64,000 nt of DNA from Theobroma cacao (lineage: Eukaryota; Streptophyta; Magnoliopsida; Malvales; Malvaceae): positions 14,897,249 to 14,961,248 of the forward strand of contig NC_030856.1 in the NCBI RefSeq assembly GCF_000208745.1, in the 5' to 3' direction. This document shows, piece by piece, positions 32,080 through 42,899 of this stretch. The notes beneath the pieces are model-generated. The model did not search any database. It was not told the DNA's origin and saw nothing but the letters and a program-made list of their open reading frames with translations. Position numbers and translations under genes: made by a program. Position 1 is the first letter of the stretch, and the number at the start of each line of letters is the position of its first letter.

Positions 32080-32425
32080 CGGATGGGGCAATGATAAGAA
32101 CATGAAACAAAATTCATAGGCAGAGTTTTTCCATTTGCAATAATTGGAAAAAGATGACATAGTTTTTTATTTTGGTTAAATCAAATAAGTATATTAAACA
32201 ATGCAAAACGACACAAATTCAACTAAACACTGGTCATGCTACCACACAAATGAACAACACTAGTACACAAAGCCGAACACAGTCAGACAACCCACCTAAA
32301 CATGGAAGAGAGAAAATTCAAGATTTTATATAAGGGGTGGCTAAAGAATAATCATACAAAATCATAATTGAATTATGGATCAGGGTCAATGATTTGATTC
32401 TTAGCAAAAAATTCGATTCCATTAC
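32080..32425 (+). repeat. Segmental duplicate (partner 14,410-17,010), lacking the solo LTR
   Basis: Three blocks collinear with 14,410-14,465, 15,040-15,235 and 16,862-17,010 are joined here without the intervening sequences. The second junction is the empty site of the solo LTR at 15,236. Confidence 0.85.
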
Positions 32426-33965
32426 TAGTATATATGTCATACCAAGTCTTTAACCTACTTGGCAGAAAACTTTAACTAGCATGAATGATCCGGTGTGCGT
32501 AAACAACTGTATATTTACAAAATCTCAAACACTAAACAATAAGGGATTAGCAGTAAGCAAACTCCACAAAATCCTAATCCTACACCTAAAAAACCGCATT
32601 AGAAATAAACCCAAAAATAGTGTCCGAGGCATCGACACTAACTAGATCAAAGTACAATTTCCTATCACTAGATATGGACATTCAAAGCATCAAGGTCCTA
32701 GCAAAAACATGCTTTTAAGCATTTCCAAAAGTAGCAGCACTTTTGCCAGTATCTTTTGAGCACTAGACAGATCCAAAACATGGACCAAGAATGATACAAC
32801 ATCCTCATAAAGTTCCTTTTCTCAAAAAGCCTCAGATGTGCAATAGCTATGTGGAAACCCGAATTCTCGAAGCCTCAAAAAGCCTCATAAAGTTCCTTGA
32901 TCTACTTTTGCATGTTGATTAGAATATGCATTGTGAAGATGAGATCTTTTTGTTTTGTATTTTTGGATGATTGTTACTGGATGAATACCCTTATATAAGT
33001 TTTTATTTTGAGTTGAAATTCTATGTTATGGTCTTTTAATTTTTACAGACTCTTCACTAAATGTTTATCATCAATGTTGGAGGTACTATATCTAAAAGTT
33101 GATGATTAGTCACATTTACTTCCATTTATAAAATCTTGCTAAGTACTATTTTTATAATTTGGTTCACTATTCCATTTTGTAGTATTTTCTGGAGACAGTT
33201 CAATTCCCAAATTCTATTACAAATTATTTTGTAGTGGTTTTAGCAATTATCTATTTTTGTTCTTGGGTACAAGTTTGAAATTTCCTAAAATCATATTATC
33301 TTTTACCTTTGTTTTTATTATCCCTTGCTTATTCCTTAGTGTGTCACATACATTGACCATTTATTTTCTATTTTTATTATGCAGATCATTGACTTAACCT
33401 TTCCTCTCTATTCAACTTTTATAATTAACCTTGTTTGTCCTTTCTTGACTTTTTCAAAAATCCTGAACTTATGGTTGTTTTTTCCAAGAAGAAATCTGTT
33501 AGGAAAAATCTTCAAAAATGACGAAATTAAAAATGAAACATATGCTACTGTGTCTAAATTATTATAAATAACTTCATTTTGTAGATTGAATAATATCTTC
33601 CTTATCAATAAAAAACATTTTAATTTCTTTAAACAATCTACAAAAATATCACTGACTTCAATTTTTCTATTTAATTTCTTATACAATTATTTATAAAATT
33701 TTACACACCAGTTGTGTAGTTCGAGTCCTTTTCTAGTTTCTTTAATTACCACATTCAACCATGGTAGCCTCGAGTTCGAAAGAAAAGCTACAACATTTCT
33801 TTTATTTCTTTGTTCTGCGCGCCTCCAAGCCATGCCCGAGCTCCATGCCTTTCATTTCTCATGCTTTACCCGAGCTCCACATCCCTCAAATTCTTCTTAG
33901 TTTAGTCTCAGGTAGTTTAGATAACCACAAAAAACAATATACTCTCTTTCTCTTTCCACGTTAAG
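32426..33965. other. No gene recognised
   Basis: 32,440-32,900 is A-rich and may be an antisense LINE or non-coding RNA relic. 32,900-33,700 is AT-rich. 33,700-33,965 has two overlapping open frames without motifs, possibly the first part of the old LTR that continues at 33,966. Confidence 0.35.
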
Positions 33966-34742
33966 TTACAAGACTGTATTTTAAACATGGTTGGTGCAAT
34001 GGTAAGTGAAGTTTAAGAGAGACTTAGCTTTGTTGAGGTTCAATTTAATTGGTTTAAATATTTTTGTTTCTGTACTTGTAGCTTGTTTATGCTCCGTAAG
34101 CTAGGAGTCTTGGTTTTTTGCTAATCTCCATTGTTCATTGAGGTAAGGAGTGGACAAATTGTATTGCTGAAATTGTGGATTGAGGCTGGAAAAAATAAAT
34201 TGGTGACGTAAGACTAATATTTAATAAATTGTGTTGATGAGATTATGTATTGGACTTGAAAGACCAATTGCTAAATTCTTTTGCCAAAGCAGTGCCTTGA
34301 AATTGAGAGATTTGATGATAAATCGTGTAGTCAAGTTTCACTCAGCTTGTTTCAAATTAAGCAAGTTGAGTCCAAAATTTGCGTTGGAGGTTGGATACAT
34401 ACAGTCCTTGGTACTAGGAAGGAATTACTGCATTGTTGATAGCATCGAGCGCAATTTCTAAGTTAAAAGGAATATTAGAAATTGATTGTGTGGTTTGTTG
34501 CTTAGGTCCTGTTGAAGCTTCGAGGTTCAATAGCTAGAGGAACTGACTTAGGTGATTTTAAAATTGTGGTCGAAGACACACCAGGTGAGTTGGCTTGCAT
34601 AAAATATTTTTATCAAAATGAATGAAAGCTGTTTTCATGAAATGTACCTAGAAATGAGATGATGATTTGGTATTCTAAGTATTTAGATGAGAGTTAAGGT
34701 CTTAGAAATGAGTTATGAACTTGAGATATGGTACTTGAATGT
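33966..34742 (+). mobile_element. Old LTR (Ty3/gypsy-like), first visible part
   Basis: The sequence style ('caggtgagttggcttgcataaaat', 'tgagatgatgatttggtattc') resembles long gypsy LTRs. It is interrupted exactly at the AATGT duplication of the copia element and continues at 42,698, then 45,719, then 57,786. Its 5' boundary is not resolved. Confidence 0.4.
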
Positions 34743-35301
34743 TGTAGGGATGTAGGCTTACCTTTTTGACAAAATATACCACTCCCTTTCTGATCGAAAA
34801 AGCTTGCCTTACAAATCCTCTTTCGTGCACACAACAATTTCTTCACTCTTATTGTTATGGAGTGGATACTAGAGTCCTCCGTAAGAAATTACACGTTCCA
34901 AAACCCTCTAGCCTTTGATGGTGCCTTAAGAATGAAGAGAAAGAAAAGGGAGAAAAGAGCTTTTTGGTTTTTCTGACTTACAGAAGAGCTCACGTTCACT
35001 CTTTTTGCTGTGTTTTTGAAACCAGTATGTTTATTCACTATTTATAGACATATTAGGGATATAGAGATATGATATTTTAAATTTAAACAAATTAAATTTA
35101 AAAAATAAATAATCCTTATTTAAATTTAAATACAATGGATAGATAATTTAAATTTATCCTATTTCAAATATTTATTAGTAATTATTCAATTAAAATATAT
35201 CAGAACAATATCTAATATTAATTAATTGAATATTAGTTAATTATCCACAAATAATTAATAAAGTTGCATGCCATGTGGACGCACCACATTTAAATGCAAC
35301 A
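34743..35301 (-). mobile_element. 3' LTR of the copia element
   Basis: 559 bp, closely similar to 42,145-42,692. The TATA box (minus strand CTATAAATAGTG) is at about 35,037-35,047. It is followed on the right by the polypurine tract (minus strand GAGTGGGAGA, 35,302-35,311). Confidence 0.95.
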
Positions 35302-36350
35302 TCTCCCACTCGTACATATTGGCATCAACTTTTACCATTCTCAATTTAACTCATTCTCCATTCATCGTCATACAGGGAAAATGAAACGTGCGACCAACGA
35401 GAAAATAAAGGTACCGGTGAGCAGTGAGATATTAAGTTACCATCTTACTAACATAACATTGCTCGAGTTCTCGTCATACCCCAAGTCATTTTAATCACAC
35501 AAGATTTTGCATCTCTGATCCCTCTTACATGTAAGAGCTAGGCAGAATCTCTTTATGTGTCTAAACTCATGGTTATATCTAACAACTAATGTTTTTTATA
35601 ACCGCTCGGGCAATGAGTTGTAGACCATGTATGTGAGATGTATAATGGCTATTCCTTGGATACTCATGACAATCCATTGAGATATGACTGCTTTCCTAGT
35701 CATGCCCCGCTAGATCATATCATTTTTGACCCTTGGAAATCATGCTAAAGTAGCAACACCGAATCTCAACTTCATATCATAGATCTAAGTTCAAAGGGTA
35801 TAGAATTTAGACTACATAAGTCCTTAGGGCTCACACAGTGATGAAGCAGGGATCTATTCAATCACTCTTTTTTATTGGTCGACTAATAGCACATATAGTA
35901 TGAAATGTATGCTATGGTGGATCTTTTATTTAAGGTTTGTCACGTCAAAACCACCATACAGATCTCGATCCAATCCCTACAAAAGGATTGACTTGAATCC
36001 CCTAAGATTCAAATCCGGCTATCACTGGCTCTATGGAATATGAATAATCTCCATGTTTGACTCTTACGAGCTTCAATCTGACTCTAAGTCAAGGTGACAT
36101 TGCTGAGATCCTTGCTCACAACTCATGTGACAAGGAGATCACAAAATGCTCGGTACCTTATGATCGTTTAAGTCTCATCCCACACACTACCGAAGTGTTG
36201 GGGCGATTATCCTGTGTGAGAAGAATAATCTATAAAGCCAGGTGACAATAATTACCCTAGATATGTGCCCTAATTAATTAACAACATTTGATCAAATGAT
36301 TCAAAATAGACTTAATTTATTAATTGTTCAGATACAATAGTACATGAATG
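35302..36350 (-). other. Spacer between RNase H and 3' LTR of the copia element
   Basis: Begins with the polypurine tract (35,302-35,311). The rest is non-coding. Short open frames at 35,294-35,494 and 36,057-36,245 are antisense and lack motifs. Confidence 0.6.
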
Positions 36351-36901
36351 TCAAATGCATAATAATCCTAAACCTTTAATATGCTTTTGGAAAGCATTTC
36401 GAGTAATAGGTTTAGTGAATGGGTCTGCAAACATATCAGTTGTGGAAATGTACTTCAACACAACAAGACCTTGTGCAATGATGTCACGAATGTAGTGATA
36501 GCGAGTATCAATGTGTTTGGTTTTTCCATGATACTTAGGATCTTTTGTATAAGCTATGGCAGCTGTGTTGTCACAATAAAGTACAATAGCTTCACTAAGA
36601 TGCCTAGTAATGTTCAACCTTAGTAAGAATCTCTTTAACCAAACCACCTCTTGTACCGTAACACAGCATGCTAAATATTCTGCTTCCATAGTATATAGAG
36701 CAGTACAAAGTGTTTCTTGCTACTCCAAGAAATAGCTCCGCCTTCGAGTACAAAAGCATATCCTAAAGTAGACTTCCGATCATCTTTATCACCAGCATGA
36801 TCAGCATCACTATATCCGGCTAATTTTAGATTTCCACCTTGATAGCACAAAGCCAAATTAGTGGTTCCTCTTAGATACCGTAGTATCCTTTTGACTGCAG
36901 C
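36351..36901 (-). pseudogene. pol: Copia RNase H
   Basis: On the minus strand NLKLAGYSDADHAGDKDDRK and GGAISWSSKK are followed after a frameshift by MEAEYLACCVTVQEVVWLKR, LYCDNTAAIAYTKDP and IDTRYHYIRD. It ends DPFTKPI..GLGLL. Clear copia RNase H with the catalytic Asp/Glu motifs present but split between two frames. Confidence 0.93.
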
Positions 36902-38002
36902 CTAATGGGCAATCCCAGGATTACTTTGGTACCTACTAACTATACCAACTGCAAAACATATGTCTGGTCGAATACACATCATAGCATACATCAAACTTCC
37001 AACAGCACTTGCGTATGGTATGTTCTCCATTTGTTTCTTTTCTTCTTTGGTTTTAGGACATTGTTCCATGCTGAGATATAAACCTTTCTCCATTTGAGTG
37101 TCTATAGGCTTGGAGTTTTGCATACGAAATCATTTTAAAACCCTTTGAATGTAATTTTCTTGAGACAAACTCAAGAACTTTTTAGAACGATTTCTCAAGA
37201 TCTTAACCCCGAGGATGTATTCAGCTTGTCCCATGTCTTTCATCTCGAAAGTGGAGGACAACCACTTTTGAGTGGTGACAATTAACTCCATGTCATTCCC
37301 GGCTAATAGGATATCAGCCATATATAATGAAAGAATAAGGAACTTATTTCCTAATATCTTTACATATACACAATGGTCCTCTTCAATCATCACAAACCCT
37401 ATGGAAATGATGGCTTGATGAAAACGAAGATACCATTGTCGGGATGATTGTTTCAAGCCATAGATAGAACGTTTCAAGCGACACACCTTGTTTTTTTTTC
37501 CTTTGACTTGAAAACCAATTGGTTGATTCATGTAAATCTCCTCATTGATTTCTCCATTGAGAAATGCAGTTTTCACATCCATTTAGAACAATTCCAAATC
37601 TAGATGTGCCACTATAGCCAAGATAAGGCGAATTGACGTAAATCTTACCACAGGAGAAAATGTCTCTTCATAATCCACACCCTCTTTTTAGGTATAGCCT
37701 TTCACCACTAAACGAGCCTTATATTTTTCAATTGATCCATCCGCTTTGTGTTTTACCTTTAGAACCCATTTGTTTCTGATTGCTTTGCGCCTAGGTGGAA
37801 GATCAACTAACTCCCATACTTGGTTTTCAGTCATAGATTTCATTTCATCTTCCGTAGCAGTAAGCCACTTGTCTGATGATGGTGAGTTTAAAGCTTGCTC
37901 ATAGGAATATGGTTCATCAACATCCAGAGGAATACTTAAGAAAGACTGACCTTCTATCTCGAATCGTTTACGGGTTATTTGCCCATGTTCACTTCTTCGC
38001 AA
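36902..38002 (-). pseudogene. pol: Copia reverse transcriptase
   Basis: In order: VWELVDLPPRRKAIRNKWVL, YKARLVVKGYT, MDVKTAFLNGEINEEIYMNQ, RSIYGLKQSSRQWY and the catalytic box. The box reads SLYMADILLAGND, where the family has YVDD, so the first catalytic Asp is Ala. Stops lie at about 37,583-37,690. The thumb region KPIDTQ..IPYASAVGSLMYAM follows at 37,110-36,990. Confidence 0.93.
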
Positions 38003-39317
38003 CTATGAATCTTGGTGCAGCTCGAACGGTGTACTTCCACTGGCCTCAACAATCTCTTGGATTGGATGTGTTTCCACATTCATTTCCTCATGTTGGGATA
38101 CATTTTCTTGAGGCTCCTCCATCTCATAAAGCTCAAGGTTTTCTTTAACCTCACCTATGGTTGAGAAGTCATCTTCTAGAAAATCAACATCACGAGATTC
38201 CATCTCAGTTAGCCCTCCATTAGGGTGTTCTCCATACATCACGTAACCCTTAGAATGTTTTGAATATCTAATAAATACACACTTATTAGCTTTTAGACCA
38301 AGTTTCCCATACTTATGAGATGAGTGATGTACGTACCCGATTGATCCCCAAGGACGTAAGCCTTCTAAATTGGGCCTACTTTCATTCCAAAACTCATATG
38401 GAGTTGTGGGAACAGATTTTGAGGGCACACGATTGAGGATGTATGATGCTGTCAAAAAGGCATCCCCCTAAAAACTTATTGGAAGGTTGGCTTGTGCCAT
38501 CATTGACCTAACCATGTCTAACAAGGTACGATTCCTTCTCTCTGCAACACCGTTTTATTGCGGAGCTCCAAGTATCGTTAATTGTCGACGTATTCCTTTT
38601 TCCTCACATAATTCTTTGAACTGATCAGATAGGTATTCACGACCTCTATCAGTGCAAAAAACCTTAAGTTTCCTTTCTTTTTGATTCTCAACCTTTGCTA
38701 TAAAGCGTTTAAAACAATTCAAAGCTTCAGAACGGTGAGACAACAGAAATATGGATCCATATCGTGAGTAATCATCTATGAATGTAATGAAATAGGATAC
38801 GCCATTGGTGCCTTTACATTCATAGGCCCACAAATGTTTGAGTGGACAAGTTCTAAAAGATGGGTGGCCTTTTTAGCCTTCCCAAAAGGCTTTCTGTTGA
38901 ACTTACCAACAAGACATGGCTTACATGTAGGAAGTTTAACTTTGGTGATTGAGCCCAATAGCCTTTCTCTAGCCAATTTGGACATTCTATTTTGCCCAAT
39001 ATGTCCTAATCTAGCATTCCATTTCACAGAATCATTTATAACATCAGAAGAAGAATTTGAAACAAAAGCAATATCATTATTAGAATCCAAATTTGACATA
39101 ATCAAACTGTCTTTAATATAACCATGACCAAAAAACGTGTTTTCAAGAAAAATAGACAAACTATAATTCTCGAAGGAAAACTTAAATCCTAAATCCATCA
39201 ATGCTAAAACTGAAAGTAGATTACATCGTATAGACGGAGTATAAAGCACACATGTAGAAGCCATTTTCGCCCATTGTGCATTGTGAGTTGGTAAGTTCCT
39301 ACTCCTAAGACCTCTTC
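38003..39317 (-). pseudogene. pol: Copia integrase and C-terminal linker
   Basis: The zinc-binding region (WNARLGHIG..CKPCLVGKF) is followed by LLELVHSNICGPM, where the family has Asp (a G to A type change). Then come ITFIDDYSRYGSIF, VFCTDRGREYLSD and, after a stop at a Gln codon (about 38,554), NGVAERRNRTL. The first of the three catalytic residues is therefore lost. The C-terminal GSIGYVHHSSHKYGKLG region is at 38,455-38,003. Confidence 0.93.
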
Positions 39318-39563
39318 CTATTCTCCGTTCCCCATCAAGACAAAGTGTCTACCCGTTGGTAAACGATGGTTATCTACATATCCTGCACGGTTGCAGGTTA
39401 TGTGCTTGGTTGCTCCTGTATCTACAATCCAAGCAAGGAGAGAATGAGCTATAAACACATGAGAACATACATAAGTTCTAAAGTGGTTTAAAGAACGAAC
39501 CTTTTTAGGCTCAGTGCATTCCTGAGCAAAATGTCCCTTCTTACCACAGTTAAAGCATTTCAA
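39318..39563 (-). pseudogene. gag-pol: Copia zinc knuckle and protease
   Basis: The CCHC knuckle CFNCGKKGHFAQEC (about 39,557-39,516) is followed by the protease active site WIVDTGATKHIT (about 39,430-39,395). This section is open and well preserved. Confidence 0.93.
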
Positions 39564-40336
39564 CTTGGACTTATCTTTTCTCCCACCATGTTTGCCTTTT
39601 TGTGCTTGGTGACTCCATCACTTTTGGGCCTTAGATTTCTTGTCATTCCCTTCTTTTGTTGCCTTTTTCGCTGGGGAACATACCCTTTGTGATTTCCAGC
39701 TTGAGCTATCAGAGCAGTGTTGCGAATAACTCCTCTACGCTCTGCCTCAAGCTCTAAATGGTGAGAAATATCATCAAAAGTCTTTATCCCTTCATTATGT
39801 GTTAATACAAGTTTAACATGTCCCCATGAGGACTCAGGGAGTGACCTGATGACGGTTAAGACCTGCTGCTCATCTGTGAGTTCATAACCAGCTGTTTTCA
39901 TCTTTCTTATCATGGCTGACATAGCCTTTAAGTGTTCAGCCATAGTGTGCTTGGAGTTCATCACATACTGATTGAACCTTAGTGTCAAGGCACGAAGCCT
40001 CGTTTCAGTGGTTCCACCATATTTGAATTTTAGTTGTTCCCACAACTGTTTGGCAATTGGGAAGTTCTCAAACTCCTCAATGAGATCATCATGCATGCAG
40101 CTTAACATGGTGAAACATGCACTACGGTCTCTCTTATACCAAGTGTCATAGGCCTCTTAGTCACAGTGATGCTGGGCTGTGTTTCCAGCTTCAGGAGGGT
40201 TCATCTCTTTAGTCAGATGATCGAGCAACTCTTGCTCATTGAGAAGATATTGAACCTTCTTATGTTAGATATCATAGTTTTTGCCATCAAGTTTGGCACC
40301 TTTGGTCAAATCAGTAATAATTTGTTTTGAAGCCAT
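39560..40336 (-). pseudogene. gag: Copia gag
   Basis: The start is ATG at 40,336 (MASKQIITDLTKGAKLDGKN). Stops occur after KNYDI (about 40,267) and in the CD-stop-EAYDTW stretch (about 40,160). The remainder is open from 40,108: LWEQLKFKYGGTTETRLRAL, then LPESSWGHVKLVLTHNEGIK, a typical plant copia gag. The leader upstream is unusually long. Confidence 0.9.
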
Positions 40337-40844
40337 ATCACTACATCATTACATAAGATTTAGTTAGGCACATATCTAATTTTCTAATTAATTAAGATTA
40401 GACATATTTAATTTCTACCTATATTAGTAGTTCGAAAGTTTCGCATGCATGCTAGTAATCATCACCAATAGTATAAGCATAAATTAAAATGTCTAATTTA
40501 ATTTTAACCATAGATTATGGGAACAACTCCCACTATCCTTAAGCATAGGAACAACTCCCACGTACCACATAATATAATGAGTCCTACTAAAGAACCCTTT
40601 TATAGGTGCCCATATCCAAAAAAAAAAAATTATGCATACAAAAATAGCACTAAGTAGATCATATTTTCAAATGCTTCCAGGAAAGACTATAATAGTCTCC
40701 TCGACAAAGCACTCTACTTCTGCAGTAATTTTCAAGAAAGGCTGGAGGAGTCACAAATGGTCTCTCTTAAACCCAGTCTCTTTTGACAAAACTACTGAGA
40801 TATATAATCACCGTATTGTCTTTTTGCATACAATTTTACTTAAC

Positions 40845-41345
40845 AAATAAATAAAATAATTGCACTATGCATTTTATAAATTTTGCCTTTTCAAATAAGT
40901 AAAATAATTACATTATGCATTTTATAAATTTTACCTAACAAATAAGTAAAATAAATACATCATGCATTTTATAAATTTTACCTAACAAATAAGTAAAATA
41001 ATTACATCATGCATTTTATAAATTTTACCTAACAAATAAGTAAAATAATTGCATTACGCATTTTATAAATTTTACCTAACAAATAAGTAAAATAATTACA
41101 TCATGCATTTTATAAATTTTACCTAACAAATAAGTAAAATAAATACATAATGCATTTTATAAATTTTACGTAACAAATAAGTAAAATAATTACATCATGC
41201 ATTTTATAAGTTTTGCTTCTTCAAAAAAGTAAAATAATTACATTATGCACTTTATAAATTTTACCTAACAAATAAGTAAAATAAATACATAATGCATTTT
41301 ATAAATTTTACCTAACAAATAAGTAAAATAATTACATAGCATTTT
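40845..41345. repeat. Tandem repeat, about 47-50 bp unit, in the copia leader
   Basis: About ten head-to-tail units of 'aagtaaaataattacatcatgcattttataaattttacctaacaaat' (given here only as a pattern; individual units vary at few positions). Unit length is nearly constant and there are no unique spacers, so this is not a CRISPR. Confidence 0.95.
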
Positions 41346-41696
41346 ACAACATATGTAAAATAATTGCATTAATAAACATTTGCTTAATTCATATATATGT
41401 TTTAGAAGAAAAATAATTTCTAATATATAACATATATATATATATATAATTAGATAATTAACATATTAATTAATTATATTTATAACACTTGTGGATTTAA
41501 TAAAATAGTAACATGCTAAAAGCAAAAATAATGTTCTTGAAATTTTTTTAGGGCATTTTGTAAAAACAAAAACTTGTGGGGCAAAAATGCAATTATGAAA
41601 AAATATATCCTTTGGTGCCATGTGGCTGCCACATTAGGCCCTTTATGGCAATGTCTGGACCCTTTTGGTCTTTATTATTTGCCGCACTCTCATCTC

Positions 41697-41785
41697 AAGA
41701 ATACTTCCTTGGTGTAGTGGTTAAAGGATATTTTTAAAGTCTTAATGACCTTCTTAGTGCAGGTTCAAATCCTGCTAGTTGCATT
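41697..41785 (+). repeat. tRNA-like (SINE-head-like) sequence with A and B boxes
   Basis: Box A-like ggtgtagtggttaaagg (41,711-41,727) and box B ggttcaaatcc (41,762-41,772) have normal tRNA spacing. The T arm has a perfect 5-bp stem (GCAGG 41,759-41,763 with CCTGC 41,771-41,775). No acceptor-stem pairing is visible, so it is not a functional tRNA gene. A T-rich stretch follows. It could be a SINE head inserted into the copia leader. Confidence 0.5.
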
Positions 41786-41817
41786 TTCTTTTCCTTTTTT
41801 TTTTTTCGTTGCCATCC

Positions 41818-42128
41818 ATAAGGCACCATGTGGCCTTAGACCAATGCACCTTTTTGCATTGGATTAAAGCCTTATCTTTTTCAACAATTTCAAAAATAAT
41901 CAGTATCGGTAATCATAATCAAAACAAGTTTTCAAAATATACACAATTAAAAAGATAAAAGCAAGTCAAAANATAAGGCACCATGTGGCCTTAGACCAAT
42001 GCACCTTTTTGCATTGGATTAAAGCCTTATCTTTTTCAACAATTTCAAAAATAATCAGTATCGGTAATCATAATCAAAACAAGTTTTCAAAATATACACA
42101 AAATTAAAAGGAAGAAAGCAAGCCAAAA
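41818..42128 (+). repeat. 155-bp direct duplication with an N at the junction
   Basis: 41,818-41,971 and 41,973-42,128 are nearly identical ('ataaggcaccatgtggcc' through 'gcaagtcaaaa'). The single N at 41,972 lies exactly between them. Confidence 0.95.
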
Positions 42129-42131
42129 CCT

Positions 42132-42144
42132 GCTCTGATACCAT
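42132..42144 (-). other. Primer binding site of the copia element
   Basis: Minus strand ATGGTATCAGAGC abuts the 5' LTR. It is the classic complement of the 3' end of plant initiator methionine tRNA. Confidence 0.95.
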
Positions 42145-42692
42145 TGTAGGGATGTGGGCTTACCTTTTCAACAAAATATACCACTCCCTTTTTGATCGAA
42201 GAAGCTTGCCTTACAAATCCTCTTTCGTGCACACAGCAATTTCTTCACTCTCGTTGTTATGGAGTGGCTACTAGAGTCTTTCGCAAGGAATTACACGTTC
42301 CAAAACCCTCTAGCCTTTGATGGTGCCTCAAGAATGAAGAGAAAGAAAAGGGAGAAAAGAGCTTTTTGATTTTTCTGACTTACAAAAGAACTCACGTTCA
42401 CTCTTTTTGCTGTGTTTTGAAACCAGTATGTCTATTCACTATTTATAGATATATTAGGGATATAGAGATAGGATATTTTAAATTTAAACAAATTAAATTT
42501 AAATACAATGGATAGATAATTTAAATTTAAACAAATTAAATTTAAATTTATCCTATCTCAAATATTTATTATTAATTATTCAATTAAAATGTATCAGAAC
42601 AATATCTAATATTAATTAATTGAATATTAGTTAATTATCCACAAATTAATAAAGTTGCATGCCATGTGGATGCACCACATTTAAATGCAACA
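42145..42692 (-). mobile_element. 5' LTR of the copia element
   Basis: 548 bp, starting TGTAGGG and ending CAACA (plus-strand view). The TATA box (minus strand CTATAAATAG) is at about 42,436-42,446. It is followed by the target duplication AATGT. Confidence 0.95.
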
Positions 42693-42697
42693 AATGT

Positions 42698-42899
42698 GAA
42701 CTAAGAATTCAAAAGTATAAATGAGACCCATGTATGGAATACGGTTCTAACATTATGGTATGCAACGAGATTTATAATGTGAGTCATGATGAGAATGCTA
42801 CGTATGTTCTGAATGATAAAAAGGAAATTGAGGACCCGAAAGAATTACCTCAGTATTGATAATATGCAGATCATGAGTGAGGTATAAATGCATCTATAG
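42698..42899 (+). mobile_element. Old LTR, second part
   Basis: Continuation of the LTR interrupted by the copia element. It ends at the TATAG duplication of the solo LTR. Non-coding. Confidence 0.4.

Larger units (their letters stand above)
40337..42131 (-). other. Long 5' leader of the copia element, no gene
   Basis: 1.8 kb between gag and the PBS. It contains a ten-unit tandem repeat (40,845-41,345), an (AT)n stretch (about 41,430-41,448), a tRNA-like sequence (41,697-41,785) and a 155-bp direct duplication around an N (41,818-42,128). Confidence 0.75.
34743..42692 (-). mobile_element. Ty1/copia element with both LTRs, minus orientation
   Basis: Bounded by TGTAGGG...CAACA at both LTRs and flanked by a perfect 5-bp duplication AATGT (34,738-34,742 and 42,693-42,697). 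Order in element direction: 5' LTR 42,692-42,145, PBS, long leader with tandem repeat, gag, protease, integrase, RT, RNase H, about 1 kb spacer, polypurine tract, 3' LTR. All ORFs are broken. Catalytic residues are lost in integrase and RT. The clade was not assigned. Confidence 0.95.

Noticed and set aside
33988..34050. Possible tRNA/SINE head (ggttggtgcaatggtaag .. gaggttcaatt)
   Set aside because: The B box is weak, there is no T stem, and the sequence fits an LTR just as well.
40845..41345. CRISPR-like regular repeat
   Set aside because: Units are contiguous tandem repeats without unique spacers, in a plant retrotransposon leader.
41697..41785. Functional tRNA gene
   Set aside because: Acceptor and anticodon stems do not pair. 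Kept only as a tRNA-like repeat.
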